NCBI RefSeq assembly: GCF_900187405.1
Contig: NZ_LT896716.1
Span: 1,488,001-1,552,000, forward strand
Origin: Geobacter sp. DSM 9736
GTDB lineage: Bacteria > Desulfobacterota > Desulfuromonadia > Geobacterales > Geobacteraceae
DNA length: 64,000 bases
Reading direction: 5' to 3'
Positions 46,501-54,314 of the stretch are shown here, piece by piece. The stretch's first letter is position 1, and each line of letters opens with the position of its first letter. The notes under the pieces are model-generated. The model had not been told where the DNA came from, did not search any database, and saw only the letters and a list, made by a program, of their open reading frames with translations. Both the position numbers and the translations under genes were made by a program.

Positions 46501-48678
46501 GTTTCCGGAGGAGTAGTTGCTCATGGTCCGTCCGTGGCCGGTACGCTTCCATTCGCTCAGGTTGATCTGGGCCTTCAGCTTGTTCACATTTCCGAAGTCG
46601 TCGAAATCCCGGGCTGTATAGGTGCCGTGGCACGAGAGGCATATGACCTCGCTCTTGACCGAAGCGCCCCATGCCGGATCGGCTCCGGTATGGCAGGCGG
46701 TGCCGGAACAGGTCTTGTTTCCCTGGTTGTAGGTACCGTTCTTGCCGGCGGGACCGCTCTGCTTGAAGGTCACGTCCCGCAGCTTGTTGACATGGAACAG
46801 GGGGTTGAGGTGCGACACCTCCCCCATGGAGCCTGAGAGCGCCTGGTGACATGCCTTGCAGTCACCCCCATAGGCGATTGTAGTGCGATGGCATTCATCG
46901 CAGCTGAAGTCGGTGGCGAGGTGCCTGGAGTGGGAATTGGCGCGGGGCCTGCCTGTTCCCTCGTTTGCGAACATAGGCATCGCCGACTTCCACTCCTCAC
47001 CCTTCTCCCAATCTACCTGTACCGAAAGAACAGTGGATCGGTTGTCGAGAATGAACTTTCGGCGCCCGTCGTGGCAGTCGGCGCACGAACCGCGGGCATG
47101 GCCGTGACAGCTGTTGCATTCGGTGGCTATGCGTGATCCGTCTGCTTTGCGCCAGTTCCAGGGAAAATCCCTCGTCGGCTCGGGATCGGTCGTACCGTCA
47201 CTGTGGCAGTATACGTTGTCGCAGACCTTGGTGGAGGTGTTGTAGGTGGGAGGGGCGTAGCTTTTGCGGTCACCGGTTATTTTCCAGAAGTCGTTGATCA
47301 AGACGTCCCGCGCCCCGTTGACGTGCCTGCTGGAACTGTAGGAACCGTTGACGTGACGGCCCGGGACAATCCCGCCGTCTACTGGGGGTTTTCCTGAAAC
47401 GGGAATCGACGCAACAGTTCCCGCATGACAATAGGTGCATGGATACTTACGGATCCATTGGGAGCCCACCAGGCGGCTGTGCCCATTGGAGGTCATGGGA
47501 CGGAAGTTGGCGCTGGTCCCCCGGTGACAGCCGTCGCACTGAAGCGGGGTCGTATCGGACCATTTTACCTCCACTGCAGGAGGACGATTCATGGCATCGC
47601 TATGGCAGTAAAGGTTGGTACAGGTACGGTCCTGTCCGTAATTTCCGCCACCCTTCAGGGCCACATCCTTCGCCTCGTTCACGTGCAATGTTCTGTCATT
47701 TATGGCGCTGCTGCCTGATGCCGTTTCATTGTGGCACCTGTCGCAGGAGAAAGCATAGGTTGCGCCGCCGGCATGTTTGCCGTGTCTGCCGCTCAGTTCG
47801 TCGGTACTGTCAGAGTTGCCGTGGCAGCCGTTACAGCCGAGTTCGCCCGAGCCCCACAGGACTGTCCGGTACTTATTCTCTTTGTCGAAAGGAGCACCGC
47901 TGCTGTGACAGTAGATGTCGGAGCAGTTTCCGAAAGCCCGGCTTTCGCTCTGGCTCGGAAGATAATTATCGCCGGAACCGGAATAAGATCCCTCCGGTAT
48001 ACCCTCAGGGCTCCTGGGCCGGACCTGGATGCCGCGGCTGCCCGCACTCGTAGCGTGGGCAAATGGGCTCTCGGCGGCGGCATGGTCTGAATGGCATTTC
48101 CCGCATCCCCCGGCGAAGTAGCTCTCGTGCTTCTCATGACTCCCGGCGGTTCCTCCCCCTCCCCCAGCTGGAGGAAAACCGTGGCAGGTCATGCAGGTTT
48201 CCGACGAAGGCGCACCGAGTGGCGCGCCCCCCCATGCCGGCGAGGTGGTTTCGAAGTGACAGTTCACGTTCGAGCAGGTGCCGAATTCATAGCCCCTGGA
48301 GCGTACAGAACTCTGCGTGAACTGTACCGCTCCACCCCTGTAGCTACCGATGGCGGGGGAAGAGTTGATGCTGAATGCAAGACTGATGACACCGTCGCGG
48401 TGGCCGGCGGTGTACGCGGCGCTGCCTGGGTGGCATTTTTCGCATTCCGACGGAGAAGAAGGGGGGGAGAGATGCGAGCGGTGATTTCCGGGAAAACCGC
48501 CCGTCGACGTATCACGAGAGGAGGCATCAAGGGGACGGTAGTCACCGGAGGATGGCGAGATCCTGGTGCCGTGGCAATCATAGCATTCCAGTGCAAAGCC
48601 GACTCCAGCAGACAGTAACAGGACCGCAAGCACAAAGAGCCAGAGGCGGCTTTTCAGCCAGTAGCGCAAGATTTTCAC
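43546..48678 (-). CDS. Giant multiheme c-type cytochrome, about 36 hemes
   Basis: The 1710-aa protein starts at a GTG at 48678 preceded by GGGGAGGAAATAA. The signal peptide is WLFVLAVLLLSAGVGFA. I count 30 CxxCH, 5 CxxxxCH and one CxxxCH (CVLVCH). The first 180 residues (TGGFPGNHRSH, CSNVNCHFE) match the 942-aa cytochrome at 7886. The second half is richer in conventional CxxCH sites with His-rich surroundings (CWDCHDPHGD, CTRCHEHKF). The C-terminus (SCHVSRFNLPFS... PWPTPPPQ) is heme-free. It is the first gene of the unit that continues into the 4019-aa secreted protein and probably HPC peptide 2. It is probably an exported electron-transfer protein. Confidence 0.93.
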   Translation of the reverse strand: MKILRYWLKSRLWLFVLAVLLLSAGVGFALECYDCHGTRISPSSGDYRPLDASSRDTSTGGFPGNHRSHLSPPSSPSECEKCHPGSAAYTAGHRDGVISLAFSINSSPAIGSYRGGAVQFTQSSVRSRGYEFGTCSNVNCHFETTSPAWGGAPLGAPSSETCMTCHGFPPAGGGGGTAGSHEKHESYFAGGCGKCHSDHAAAESPFAHATSAGSRGIQVRPRSPEGIPEGSYSGSGDNYLPSQSESRAFGNCSDIYCHSSGAPFDKENKYRTVLWGSGELGCNGCHGNSDSTDELSGRHGKHAGGATYAFSCDRCHNETASGSSAINDRTLHVNEAKDVALKGGGNYGQDRTCTNLYCHSDAMNRPPAVEVKWSDTTPLQCDGCHRGTSANFRPMTSNGHSRLVGSQWIRKYPCTYCHAGTVASIPVSGKPPVDGGIVPGRHVNGSYSSSRHVNGARDVLINDFWKITGDRKSYAPPTYNTSTKVCDNVYCHSDGTTDPEPTRDFPWNWRKADGSRIATECNSCHGHARGSCADCHDGRRKFILDNRSTVLSVQVDWEKGEEWKSAMPMFANEGTGRPRANSHSRHLATDFSCDECHRTTIAYGGDCKACHQALSGSMGEVSHLNPLFHVNKLRDVTFKQSGPAGKNGTYNQGNKTCSGTACHTGADPAWGASVKSEVICLSCHGTYTARDFDDFGNVNKLKAQINLSEWKRTGHGRTMSNYSSGNPPANFPLNPCWYCHDNRILHNDGGNPFRLRLHNQFSNRFDKECVFCHMTGNDGECMGCHNNAGSLAPQLLNITTASHPHTSYTNGATSCVLVCHGTDATQHKTNAGTWTAEQKEDVKNQYMMMGVCLQCHDDDSNDKCNGCHDGSNPKYRLGFDPGTGYRKPVKAKASSVHFGYKHYKGFLASGGWEKDANGKVRGIWKGGKFCWDCHDPHGDTNLYMIQDYVATETDGRHGIPSPGKRKKVVFVQKNTGADYAKSNGTIDGICNVCHQTGSQHYRQDGGDGHNSSYVCTRCHEHKFTDSHGGRGSTCGTCHKSKPVPRHSGFGLPRDCTKCHAGDLNARVDVMGQFRGKSHHVQGIPANNKHCYECHWEATELGLIDIQYHEGYNYKNYTTVRDAKVDLVIYGPKVRPQSYRLYSSSEGRASAVQFTASKVSSPDIYVERKEVAKITNTCLGCHSDENNDTTPFDDCKTPRQYAWDRQSIAARYAQKQVTRWGKYSSTSVNAKFKLTKAFSAHGNAAANQGGWNSSTGTDSGLSDTRKGFPGMSSARQGVQCFDCHNSHGNTKAIGVTSSYVSYSGLRNGGNLKEVTAGKGGYKVTYFAKGKAAGDGVVNPYTTAAGQCFDCHMTEKKGDDNSTGTPWGYNSTFGATQPIKGYRDGYRFGDRNSDPYKLGMPLKTAKPIMGGHFKATNGGLKKPVMGAIEGLCTPCHDPHGVSPTLEGLQSYAVPLLKDTWLSSPYKEDYPAPNPRGTNSIAEKSWGTPKYQGRKYPNPDPEVKYSLDRNTFGTTAGTPKKMVEDDQAFAGLCLRCHPRTALLGNYTGAAGTATGANKAEWKSVERVHAAVKGWGTNKEHANPCSKCHQPHNSSLPRLMQTNCLDYRHRGDKASDGIAWSSLKALSSNGWLYYRDINDSSSRTQLRGYPIGSVLGKQSTSPEASISCHVSRFNLPFSIGAPDSDGVPASPVPTQWPNENYWNNVTPWPTPPPQ

Positions 48679-49054
48679 TTATTTCCTCCCCGCATGAGTC
48701 AACAAAGACTGGAGACGATGTCATCAAGAATTTTGGTGCACGGCGGGGAACGGAGGGAGGCCGTGTTTTAACACTGAAACAATGGTGAATACTGCTAAAA
48801 GGCGCAATTGAAGAGCTGATCTGGCAGGCAGCAAACCGGAATAATCACAGCTTCAGGTAGATTATTCGGTCACAATGGCTTTTTATTAATTATTTGGCAT
48901 ATTGTAAAAAGCAATTAGAAGACCATTTTAATTAGTTAGGTTGGTGGAGTGGTTGTGAGTGCTTCAGGAGGGAAGAGACGGAAGCGCTCCGGCGAACCCG
49001 TGTAAAATGGTTACCCGGCGCTGGACGTACGGGAAACAGCAGGGAATTGGGAAG
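48679..49054. other. 376-bp intergenic region
   Basis: No gene was seen. The AT-rich middle contains a weak minus-strand promoter candidate (TTTACA, 17 nt, TAAAAA at 48880-48908). An imperfect stem CACGGC...GCCGTG (48739-48765) lies in the putative leader of the 36-heme cytochrome. No small peptide, RNA gene or riboswitch was recognised. Confidence 0.5.
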
Positions 49055-49522
49055 TTACTCGGTGAGGGTATTCAGTGGATACCCGGCTGAAGGGGGAACT
49101 ACTGTGAGGGGATCGGAAGGCCTGACCACGCCCCCCGCAAGAACGCGCGCGAAAATGCCTTCTCGTGGCATGACGCAATCACCTGCCTGGTAATAGATGG
49201 CACAGCGGGCATGGCATTCCTTGCCGATTCGGGTTACCTGGAGAAGAGCTTCCCCTACCTGAAGAAGTGTGCCGACCTGAAGTCCTGGCAGGTCTAACCC
49301 TTCGGTCGTAATATTTTCCGCGAAATCGCCCGAGGAGACTTCCAGGCCCAGACACCGCATCTTGTCGATGCTCTCGCTGGCGAGAAGGCTTACCTGGCGA
49401 TCACCCGGCCCGGCGTGAGCATCGCCCACTATCCCGTGGTCTTCCTGCAAAACTACCTCTGCGACGGGGTGCTTGCGCTCCCCCTTCCGCTCGCTTACCG
49501 ATACCGCTACGACTTGTGCCAC
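49055..49522 (-). CDS. MOSC domain protein
   Basis: The GTG at 49522 is taken as start because AGGAGA lies five nt upstream; upstream sequence in the same frame overlaps moaA. The 155-aa product is a single MOSC domain: GDAHAGPGDRQVSLLASESI, then SSGDFAENITTEGLDL, then the conserved Cys region KECHARCAIYY. MOSC proteins bind or transfer sulfur or molybdenum cofactor. As the last gene of the formate dehydrogenase/Moco operon, with only 11 bp after the moaA stop, it probably supports cofactor handling for FdnG. Confidence 0.88.
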   Translation of the reverse strand: MAQVVAVSVSERKGERKHPVAEVVLQEDHGIVGDAHAGPGDRQVSLLASESIDKMRCLGLEVSSGDFAENITTEGLDLPGLQVGTLLQVGEALLQVTRIGKECHARCAIYYQAGDCVMPREGIFARVLAGGVVRPSDPLTVVPPSAGYPLNTLTE

Positions 49523-49533
49523 AAAAATCTCCT

Positions 49534-50511
49534 TTATCCCCCGATACCGGACATCGCAAAGGGAGAATGACTGATTGCGTCGCTGCCGATACAGTGGCCC
49601 CGACCTTTGATGCTGACGAGGCGGCGGAGGGCGCCATCGAGCCCGCACCGGTCCTCCGCATGCAGGAACGGCTTGAGGTCGACGGAATCGGTGCCGAACA
49701 GGCAGCTTCGGGCAACGCCGGCGGAAGTTACCCTGATCCGATTGCAATCGTCGCAGAAATGGCGGGAGATGGGGGTAATAATACCGAGGGCTCCGCGCCC
49801 CCCCTTTATCCGAAATTCACGGGCAGGCCCGCCCAGGTCTCCCCGCTCCACCGGCTCAAGGGAAAATCGCGAGGAGAGCTCTGCCAGAATCCTGTCTCCG
49901 GGTAACAGAAGAGAACCGACATTGTCTGTCCGCGCCGCCGGCATGTATTCGATGAACCTGACGGTACAGGGACGCTCCAACGTCAGCGCGGCAAAGTCAG
50001 CCAACTCTCCGTCATTCACACCCCGCATGACCACCATGTTGATCTTCAGGGGAAAACCGGCCCGCCCGGCGGCAGAGATACCGGCCAGGACACGGGACAG
50101 ATCCCCTCCCCTGGTGATATGGGCAAAGACCTCGGGGCGGAGCGAATCAAGGCTGATATTGAGCCTCTGCACCCCTGCCTCCTTCAAGTCCCCCGCCATC
50201 TCCTCCAGAAGAAGCCCGTTTGTTGTTAGCACCAACTGCCGCAGACCCTCGATACGGGACAGCTTGGAAAGGAAGCTGCAAACTCCGCGACGCACGAGGG
50301 GCTCACCCCCGGTTACACGGATCTTTTCGATGCCGATGGCCACAGCAGCTTCAGCCACGGAAACCAGCTCCTCGTAGCTGAGTATGTCCGAGTGGAAAAG
50401 CTTGGTCACGCCGCCGGCAGGCATGCAGTATGTGCAGCGAAGGTTGCAGCGGTCGGTTATCGAAAGACGCAGATAATTGATCTTTCTCCCGCAGTTATCA
50501 CGGAGACTCAA
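49534..50511 (-). CDS. moaA: GTP 3',8-cyclase MoaA (radical SAM, molybdopterin synthesis)
   Basis: The protein has a radical-SAM motif CNLRCTYC (Cys22, 26 and 29 from the TTG start), GGEPLVR, and a C-terminal second [4Fe-4S] site FCDDCNRIR...SCLFG, ending in GIGG as is usual for the activity-essential GG tail. It converts GTP to the 3',8-cyclo intermediate of molybdenum cofactor synthesis. The TTG at 50511 fits homologous N-termini (SLRDN.GRKINYLRLS) and has GGGGGGAG upstream; a GTG at 50535 is an alternative. It overlaps the fdhD-mobA gene by 14 bp, consistent with coupling. Confidence 0.92.
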   Translation of the reverse strand: MSLRDNCGRKINYLRLSITDRCNLRCTYCMPAGGVTKLFHSDILSYEELVSVAEAAVAIGIEKIRVTGGEPLVRRGVCSFLSKLSRIEGLRQLVLTTNGLLLEEMAGDLKEAGVQRLNISLDSLRPEVFAHITRGGDLSRVLAGISAAGRAGFPLKINMVVMRGVNDGELADFAALTLERPCTVRFIEYMPAARTDNVGSLLLPGDRILAELSSRFSLEPVERGDLGGPAREFRIKGGRGALGIITPISRHFCDDCNRIRVTSAGVARSCLFGTDSVDLKPFLHAEDRCGLDGALRRLVSIKGRGHCIGSDAISHSPFAMSGIGG

Positions 50512-51901
50512 TGGCTCCCCCCTCACCCTGCCCACATGCCTCTACGAGCCTGGAATATTCCTCCGGCGTGTTGATGTTGAGAAAAGAGCGGTATGCCGGA
50601 TCGAAACGGGCGACATCTTCGGAAGAAACCAGACTGGTGTTCAGCAGGCCGATAACCTCCATCATTTTTCTGGGTCCGGATACCAGGAATTCTTCGAGTT
50701 TCTTGACAGCCGCACGGGTATAGAGGGCATGCAGCGGTTCGCAGCCGGTGGCTGAGCAAGGAATGACGGCATCCCGCGATCCCGCCATCGATACCATGTG
50801 CCGGATGAGATGTGGATTGAGAAACGGCATGTCGCAAGCAACGACGAAGACCTTGTCGCAGGAGGCCTGTACTGCCCCGGCGTGTATGCCGGCGAGTACT
50901 CCCCTTTCGGCAGACAGGTCGGGCACCTTGCGACACGGCAGGAAAGCGTACTCTTCGGGAGAATTCGTCACAACGATCACCTCGTCGAATAGGCGGTCGA
51001 GTTGCCGGTGAAGGGTCTCGATAAGAGTTGCATTGCCGTAAGGCAGAAGTGCCTTGTTACTCCCCATGCGCGAAGAGGAGCCTCCCGCCAGAATGACTCC
51101 CGTGACTCCCGGTATCCGCTGGCATGCTGCATCGTCTACAGCAGGCGCTCCGAGGACCAGGCGTTCACAACCCGCATAGACAGTGTATTTCCCCCCCCTT
51201 ACATACCCGACAAGGGTAATTCCGGCCTGCTCGCAGAGCTGCACGGCCTTGTCAGTAGGCGAGGTACGGGAGGCGATGAGGAGGAGTCCGAGAAGAGAAG
51301 CCTTGGCGGCCATTTCGGAGGAGATCCTCCCCGATGTGACGAGCAGCTTCCCCCGCAGGTCGATCTTCTTCAGAAGCGCCTCGCCGGCGATCCTGTCCAG
51401 GGTGTTGTGCCGTCCGATATCCTCCGCGAACAGGACCAGGGTTCCGTCTTTCTCTCCCACCGCCGCCGAGTGTATTCCTCCGTGGGCCCGGTACCCCTCG
51501 GTCCGCTTGGCCAGTGCATCGGCAAGAATGAACACAGCTTCCGGATCGACTGAAGCAGTGCCGTCAACGGCAAACTGAGCGGCGGCAGGAAGGTTGAAGG
51601 TGATCCCGGTGCCGCAACCGCTCGTCAGCACGGGCTTCAGCCGCTCGGGGATCTCCCCCCGTATCCGGACATTCGCCACGCCAACATCCTCACAGACAGA
51701 CAGCACGTGGAAGTCCTCGACCCGCTCAACGAAACCCTGTAGCCGAAGAAATCCGGCGACAAGGAAGCGGAGGTCATGGGGGGAAGCGATAAGGGTGGCC
51801 ATCTCGCGGCCGTTAACGTGGAGCACGAGGGGAAATTCCTCCACCACCGGCCGCTCGTGCCGCTCGAATGCCCCGTTATGGTATGTATGGCAAATTGTCA
51901 T
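50498..51901 (-). CDS. FdhD-MobA fusion protein (Fdh sulfurtransferase plus Mo-cofactor guanylyltransferase)
   Basis: Residues 1-260 are FdhD, which sulfurates the molybdenum cofactor for formate dehydrogenase (motifs HGGIHSAA, AEDIGRHNTLDRI, TSGRISSEM). Residues 262-467 are MobA (VTGVILAGGSSSRMGSNKALLPYG, VVACDMPFLNP), which makes the guanine-dinucleotide cofactor. The frame is continuous. Oddity: the usual FdhD CxxC loop reads SGCGTG, keeping only the first Cys. No strong ribosome binding site is visible before the ATG. A separate mobA lies just upstream, so MobA is encoded twice in the operon. Confidence 0.92.
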   Translation of the reverse strand: MTICHTYHNGAFERHERPVVEEFPLVLHVNGREMATLIASPHDLRFLVAGFLRLQGFVERVEDFHVLSVCEDVGVANVRIRGEIPERLKPVLTSGCGTGITFNLPAAAQFAVDGTASVDPEAVFILADALAKRTEGYRAHGGIHSAAVGEKDGTLVLFAEDIGRHNTLDRIAGEALLKKIDLRGKLLVTSGRISSEMAAKASLLGLLLIASRTSPTDKAVQLCEQAGITLVGYVRGGKYTVYAGCERLVLGAPAVDDAACQRIPGVTGVILAGGSSSRMGSNKALLPYGNATLIETLHRQLDRLFDEVIVVTNSPEEYAFLPCRKVPDLSAERGVLAGIHAGAVQASCDKVFVVACDMPFLNPHLIRHMVSMAGSRDAVIPCSATGCEPLHALYTRAAVKKLEEFLVSGPRKMMEVIGLLNTSLVSSEDVARFDPAYRSFLNINTPEEYSRLVEACGQGEGGAIESP

Positions 51902-51961
51902 TTATCGCTTGGAAGGTGAGTGCGGCATTCACGGTAGGGCGGATGCCAGCTGGATATAGAG

Positions 51962-51986
51962 TTTCTGCTATTATGCAGAAATAGCC
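51962..51986 (-). promoter_or_regulatory. Alternative hairpins between mobA and fdhD-mobA
   Basis: TTTCTGC/GCAGAAA (7 bp) and GCTATT/AATAGC (6 bp) are overlapping, mutually exclusive inverted repeats in the 139-bp spacer. This could be an operator or an RNA element; no known motif was recognised. Confidence 0.35.
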
Positions 51987-52040
51987 GTATTCTTCAACAA
52001 CAATATCCCCAGCTCAAGCGGACGCAACTGCATTGTCGCT

Positions 52041-52670
52041 TCACATCCGGGCAGAGGCAGGCATTGCGATTTCCGCCCGCTCCGCCTGCCTCAACCGGTA
52101 ATACTCCTCGGGAGTATTGATGTTGCTGAAGGAGAGGAAATCCGGATCGAAACGGGCAACTTCCGCCCTGGGCACCGTCCGTACCTTTAATCCGGTAAAG
52201 AAGGAAACGATGCGGCGTCTGCCCGAGAGGAGGGCTGAATCCATAGCTTCCAGGCAGTTCTTGCCGTAGATGGCATGGAGCGGCTCTACACCGTGGGGGC
52301 TTTCTGCGACCACCACGTCCGCCTCCCCGGTAAGCCCCGCCATGTGCCTTACCAGGTTCGGGTTGAGATACGGCATGTCGCAGGCGACGACAAAAGCGGC
52401 AGAAGCTGCGGCATGGAAGAGCCCCGCATGGACGCCCGCCAGCGCCCCTCCTCCAGTATGGAGATCTGCAACTTTCCTGCACGGAAGAAAATCGTACTGC
52501 TCCGGCGAGTTGGTCACTACGAGAACCTCGGGGAATATCTCGCAGAACTGCCTATAAATGGCTTCTATGAAGCGCCCCCCCCGGTACGGGAGGAGCGCTT
52601 TGTTGCTACCCATCCGGGAGGAACGCCCCCCCGCGAGAATGACGCCGGCTGTGGAAGACGGATTCGCCAT
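52041..52670 (-). CDS. mobA: Molybdenum cofactor guanylyltransferase MobA
   Basis: This 209-aa protein has the nucleotidyltransferase signature GVILAGGRSSRMGSNKALLPY, Mg-binding VVACDMPYLNPNLV and the family C-terminus FSNINTPEEYYRL. It is closely similar throughout to the MobA half of the downstream FdhD-MobA fusion, so the two probably arose by duplication. It attaches GMP to molybdopterin for bis-MGD enzymes such as FdnG. It begins one base after the NrfD-like gene stop codon. Confidence 0.92.
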   Translation of the reverse strand: MANPSSTAGVILAGGRSSRMGSNKALLPYRGGRFIEAIYRQFCEIFPEVLVVTNSPEQYDFLPCRKVADLHTGGGALAGVHAGLFHAAASAAFVVACDMPYLNPNLVRHMAGLTGEADVVVAESPHGVEPLHAIYGKNCLEAMDSALLSGRRRIVSFFTGLKVRTVPRAEVARFDPDFLSFSNINTPEEYYRLRQAERAEIAMPASARM

Positions 52671-52671
52671 A

Positions 52672-53880
52672 TCAGACCTCGTTCGCTACGCCGTTTGTCC
52701 CTTTGTCGATCTTTCTGAACGTATCCGGGATCGAGTAATCCACTGTCTCCGGATGGTGCTCGAACACCGGGAAATATTTCGCGATCAGTACGAAGAAGAG
52801 GACGTGGGCCGCGATGATCCCTATGGTGACGAGCGATTCGAGGAGAGAGGGAAAGTAGATCTGCTGATCCGGCTGGATCATCCCGAACATGGAGACGTTG
52901 AAGCGGTTGAGAATGAGCCCGCATATGACCAGCGTAGCGGCGCGAAGCTGGAGTCGGCTGTCGGTGCGGCACCGCTCCAGGGTGAAAAGAATCATCGGCA
53001 GCACAACTCCCCCGAGAACCTCCACGAGAAAGAGGGTCGTCAGAACCGGCCGGTCGAAAAGCCTGCCGTGGCTCAGGAACGCCAGGGCGTAGAGCTTGAC
53101 CGCCAGGTAGACGCCGAGAACCCACGGGATGATCTTTGTGAGGGTCTTGAGGAGCTCCGTCTCGTCCGGCTGGTTCATGTACCGGTGCACCATGGTGGCC
53201 TCGAAGATGATGATGGAGAGCCCGGTGAAAATCGCGGAGAGCCAGAACTGGAGCGGCAGGAGCGGGTTGTACCAGAGATTGTGGAGCTTATCGACGGCGA
53301 TAAGGAAGAAGGTTCCCAGAGACGACTGGTGCAGGGTTGAAATGGAGGCGGCCAGCACCGCGAAGGGGACTTCCAGGTTGCGGAGCAGCCTCAGCGGTAT
53401 GTGCCACCCGAACCTCTCCGACACCGGGTGCAGAAACTCCAGGAAAAGGACGGTGGTGTACGCCATCACGCACATGGATACCTCGAACATCGGGGAGTGA
53501 ACGTTCCAGTAGACGAGGGTGTGCCAACCCTTGTGCGGCTGCCCGAGATCGAGGAGAAGGCCGATGCAGACAAGGGAGTAGCCGAGAAAGCCGGTGATGA
53601 TGGCAGGGCGGACCAGCGGCTCCAGGCGCTTGATGTGGAAGACATGGGCGACTACGCCGATGGTGAATGCACCCGCCGCCAGGGGAACTGCCGTGACGAC
53701 GTCGAAGGATATCCAAAGTCCCCACGGGTAGGTGTCATTGAGGTTGGTGGTGGCGCCGAGGCCGAAGATGAAGCGGACGGCGGAGGCCAACGCTCCCAGC
53801 ACCACCAGGAAGATCATGAACTTCAGGAAGCGGTGGTACCCTTTTATTTCGTTGATGATAACTCGTGCAGCTGCTGTCAT
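52672..53880 (-). CDS. NrfD/HybB-type membrane quinone-reactive subunit
   Basis: The ATG at 53880 follows a perfect GGAGGA. This 402-aa polytopic protein has about ten hydrophobic segments and NrfD/PsrC-family features (WGLWISFDV, GLLLDLGQPHK, YWNVHSPMFEVS). Such subunits have no heme and exchange electrons between an iron-sulfur partner and the quinone pool. Here it probably replaces the cytochrome b FdnI subunit and anchors FdnGH. It is separated from fdnH by 434 bp containing a foldback element, so its transcription as part of the operon is inferred, not certain. Confidence 0.9.
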   Translation of the reverse strand: MTAAARVIINEIKGYHRFLKFMIFLVVLGALASAVRFIFGLGATTNLNDTYPWGLWISFDVVTAVPLAAGAFTIGVVAHVFHIKRLEPLVRPAIITGFLGYSLVCIGLLLDLGQPHKGWHTLVYWNVHSPMFEVSMCVMAYTTVLFLEFLHPVSERFGWHIPLRLLRNLEVPFAVLAASISTLHQSSLGTFFLIAVDKLHNLWYNPLLPLQFWLSAIFTGLSIIIFEATMVHRYMNQPDETELLKTLTKIIPWVLGVYLAVKLYALAFLSHGRLFDRPVLTTLFLVEVLGGVVLPMILFTLERCRTDSRLQLRAATLVICGLILNRFNVSMFGMIQPDQQIYFPSLLESLVTIGIIAAHVLFFVLIAKYFPVFEHHPETVDYSIPDTFRKIDKGTNGVANEV

Positions 53881-54314
53881 GGAGATTCCTCCTGATACGT
53901 CTGATAATAGAACACGTGGGTGCGGAAGCTGCCGGGACACCTCCGCCGCTCAGACGAGAAATTTCTGCTGCTCTATGGCTCATTCGCGGCAGCCGTCTGG
54001 CTGCCTGAGCTCATTTCGCAGAGAGCAGCGACGAAATTTCCCGAATTCGCTCTGTCGGCATCCCGGCAACTTCCGGACGGACGGCACAAGAAAGCCTTAG
54101 AACTGGAAATTGAAGGTTGCTCAAAAACAGCCAGATCGTCGCACCTGTTTGACTGCCCCAGCGGCGTCAGATTCGCGATGATTCCGTTGTCGGCGCCGAC
54201 CGATGGCCCGCAGGCGTAGCAGCGCTACGTCGAGGAGCCTGAGGAGAAGCCGACGGCGGAAGGGCGCGAATATGACGCCGCCTGCGAAGAGGACGGCGGC
54301 GAGATGGCTGTGCT
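53881..54314. other. 434-bp spacer between fdnH and the NrfD-like gene
   Basis: No gene was supported. The right third is a long imperfect palindrome (54161-54281). The left part has no recognisable signal apart from the NrfD-like gene's ribosome binding site. A 99-codon plus-strand frame is judged a shadow. Confidence 0.6.
54161..54281. repeat. About 120-bp imperfect palindrome (REP/MITE-like foldback element)
   Basis: The arms GCGGCGTCA-ATTCGCG and their inverse at the other end are nearly symmetric about a central GTAGC-AGC-GCTAC. The arrangement resembles dispersed intergenic foldback elements; copy number cannot be seen from one window. Confidence 0.55.

Noticed and set aside
48895-48915. 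RpoN-like sequence TTGGCAT...AAGC on the plus strand
   Set aside because: GG to GC spacing is 13 nt rather than 10, and no plus-strand gene follows.
53920-54219. 99-codon plus-strand open frame between fdnH and the NrfD-like gene
   Set aside because: No ribosome binding site, no recognisable family, and its end lies in the foldback element.
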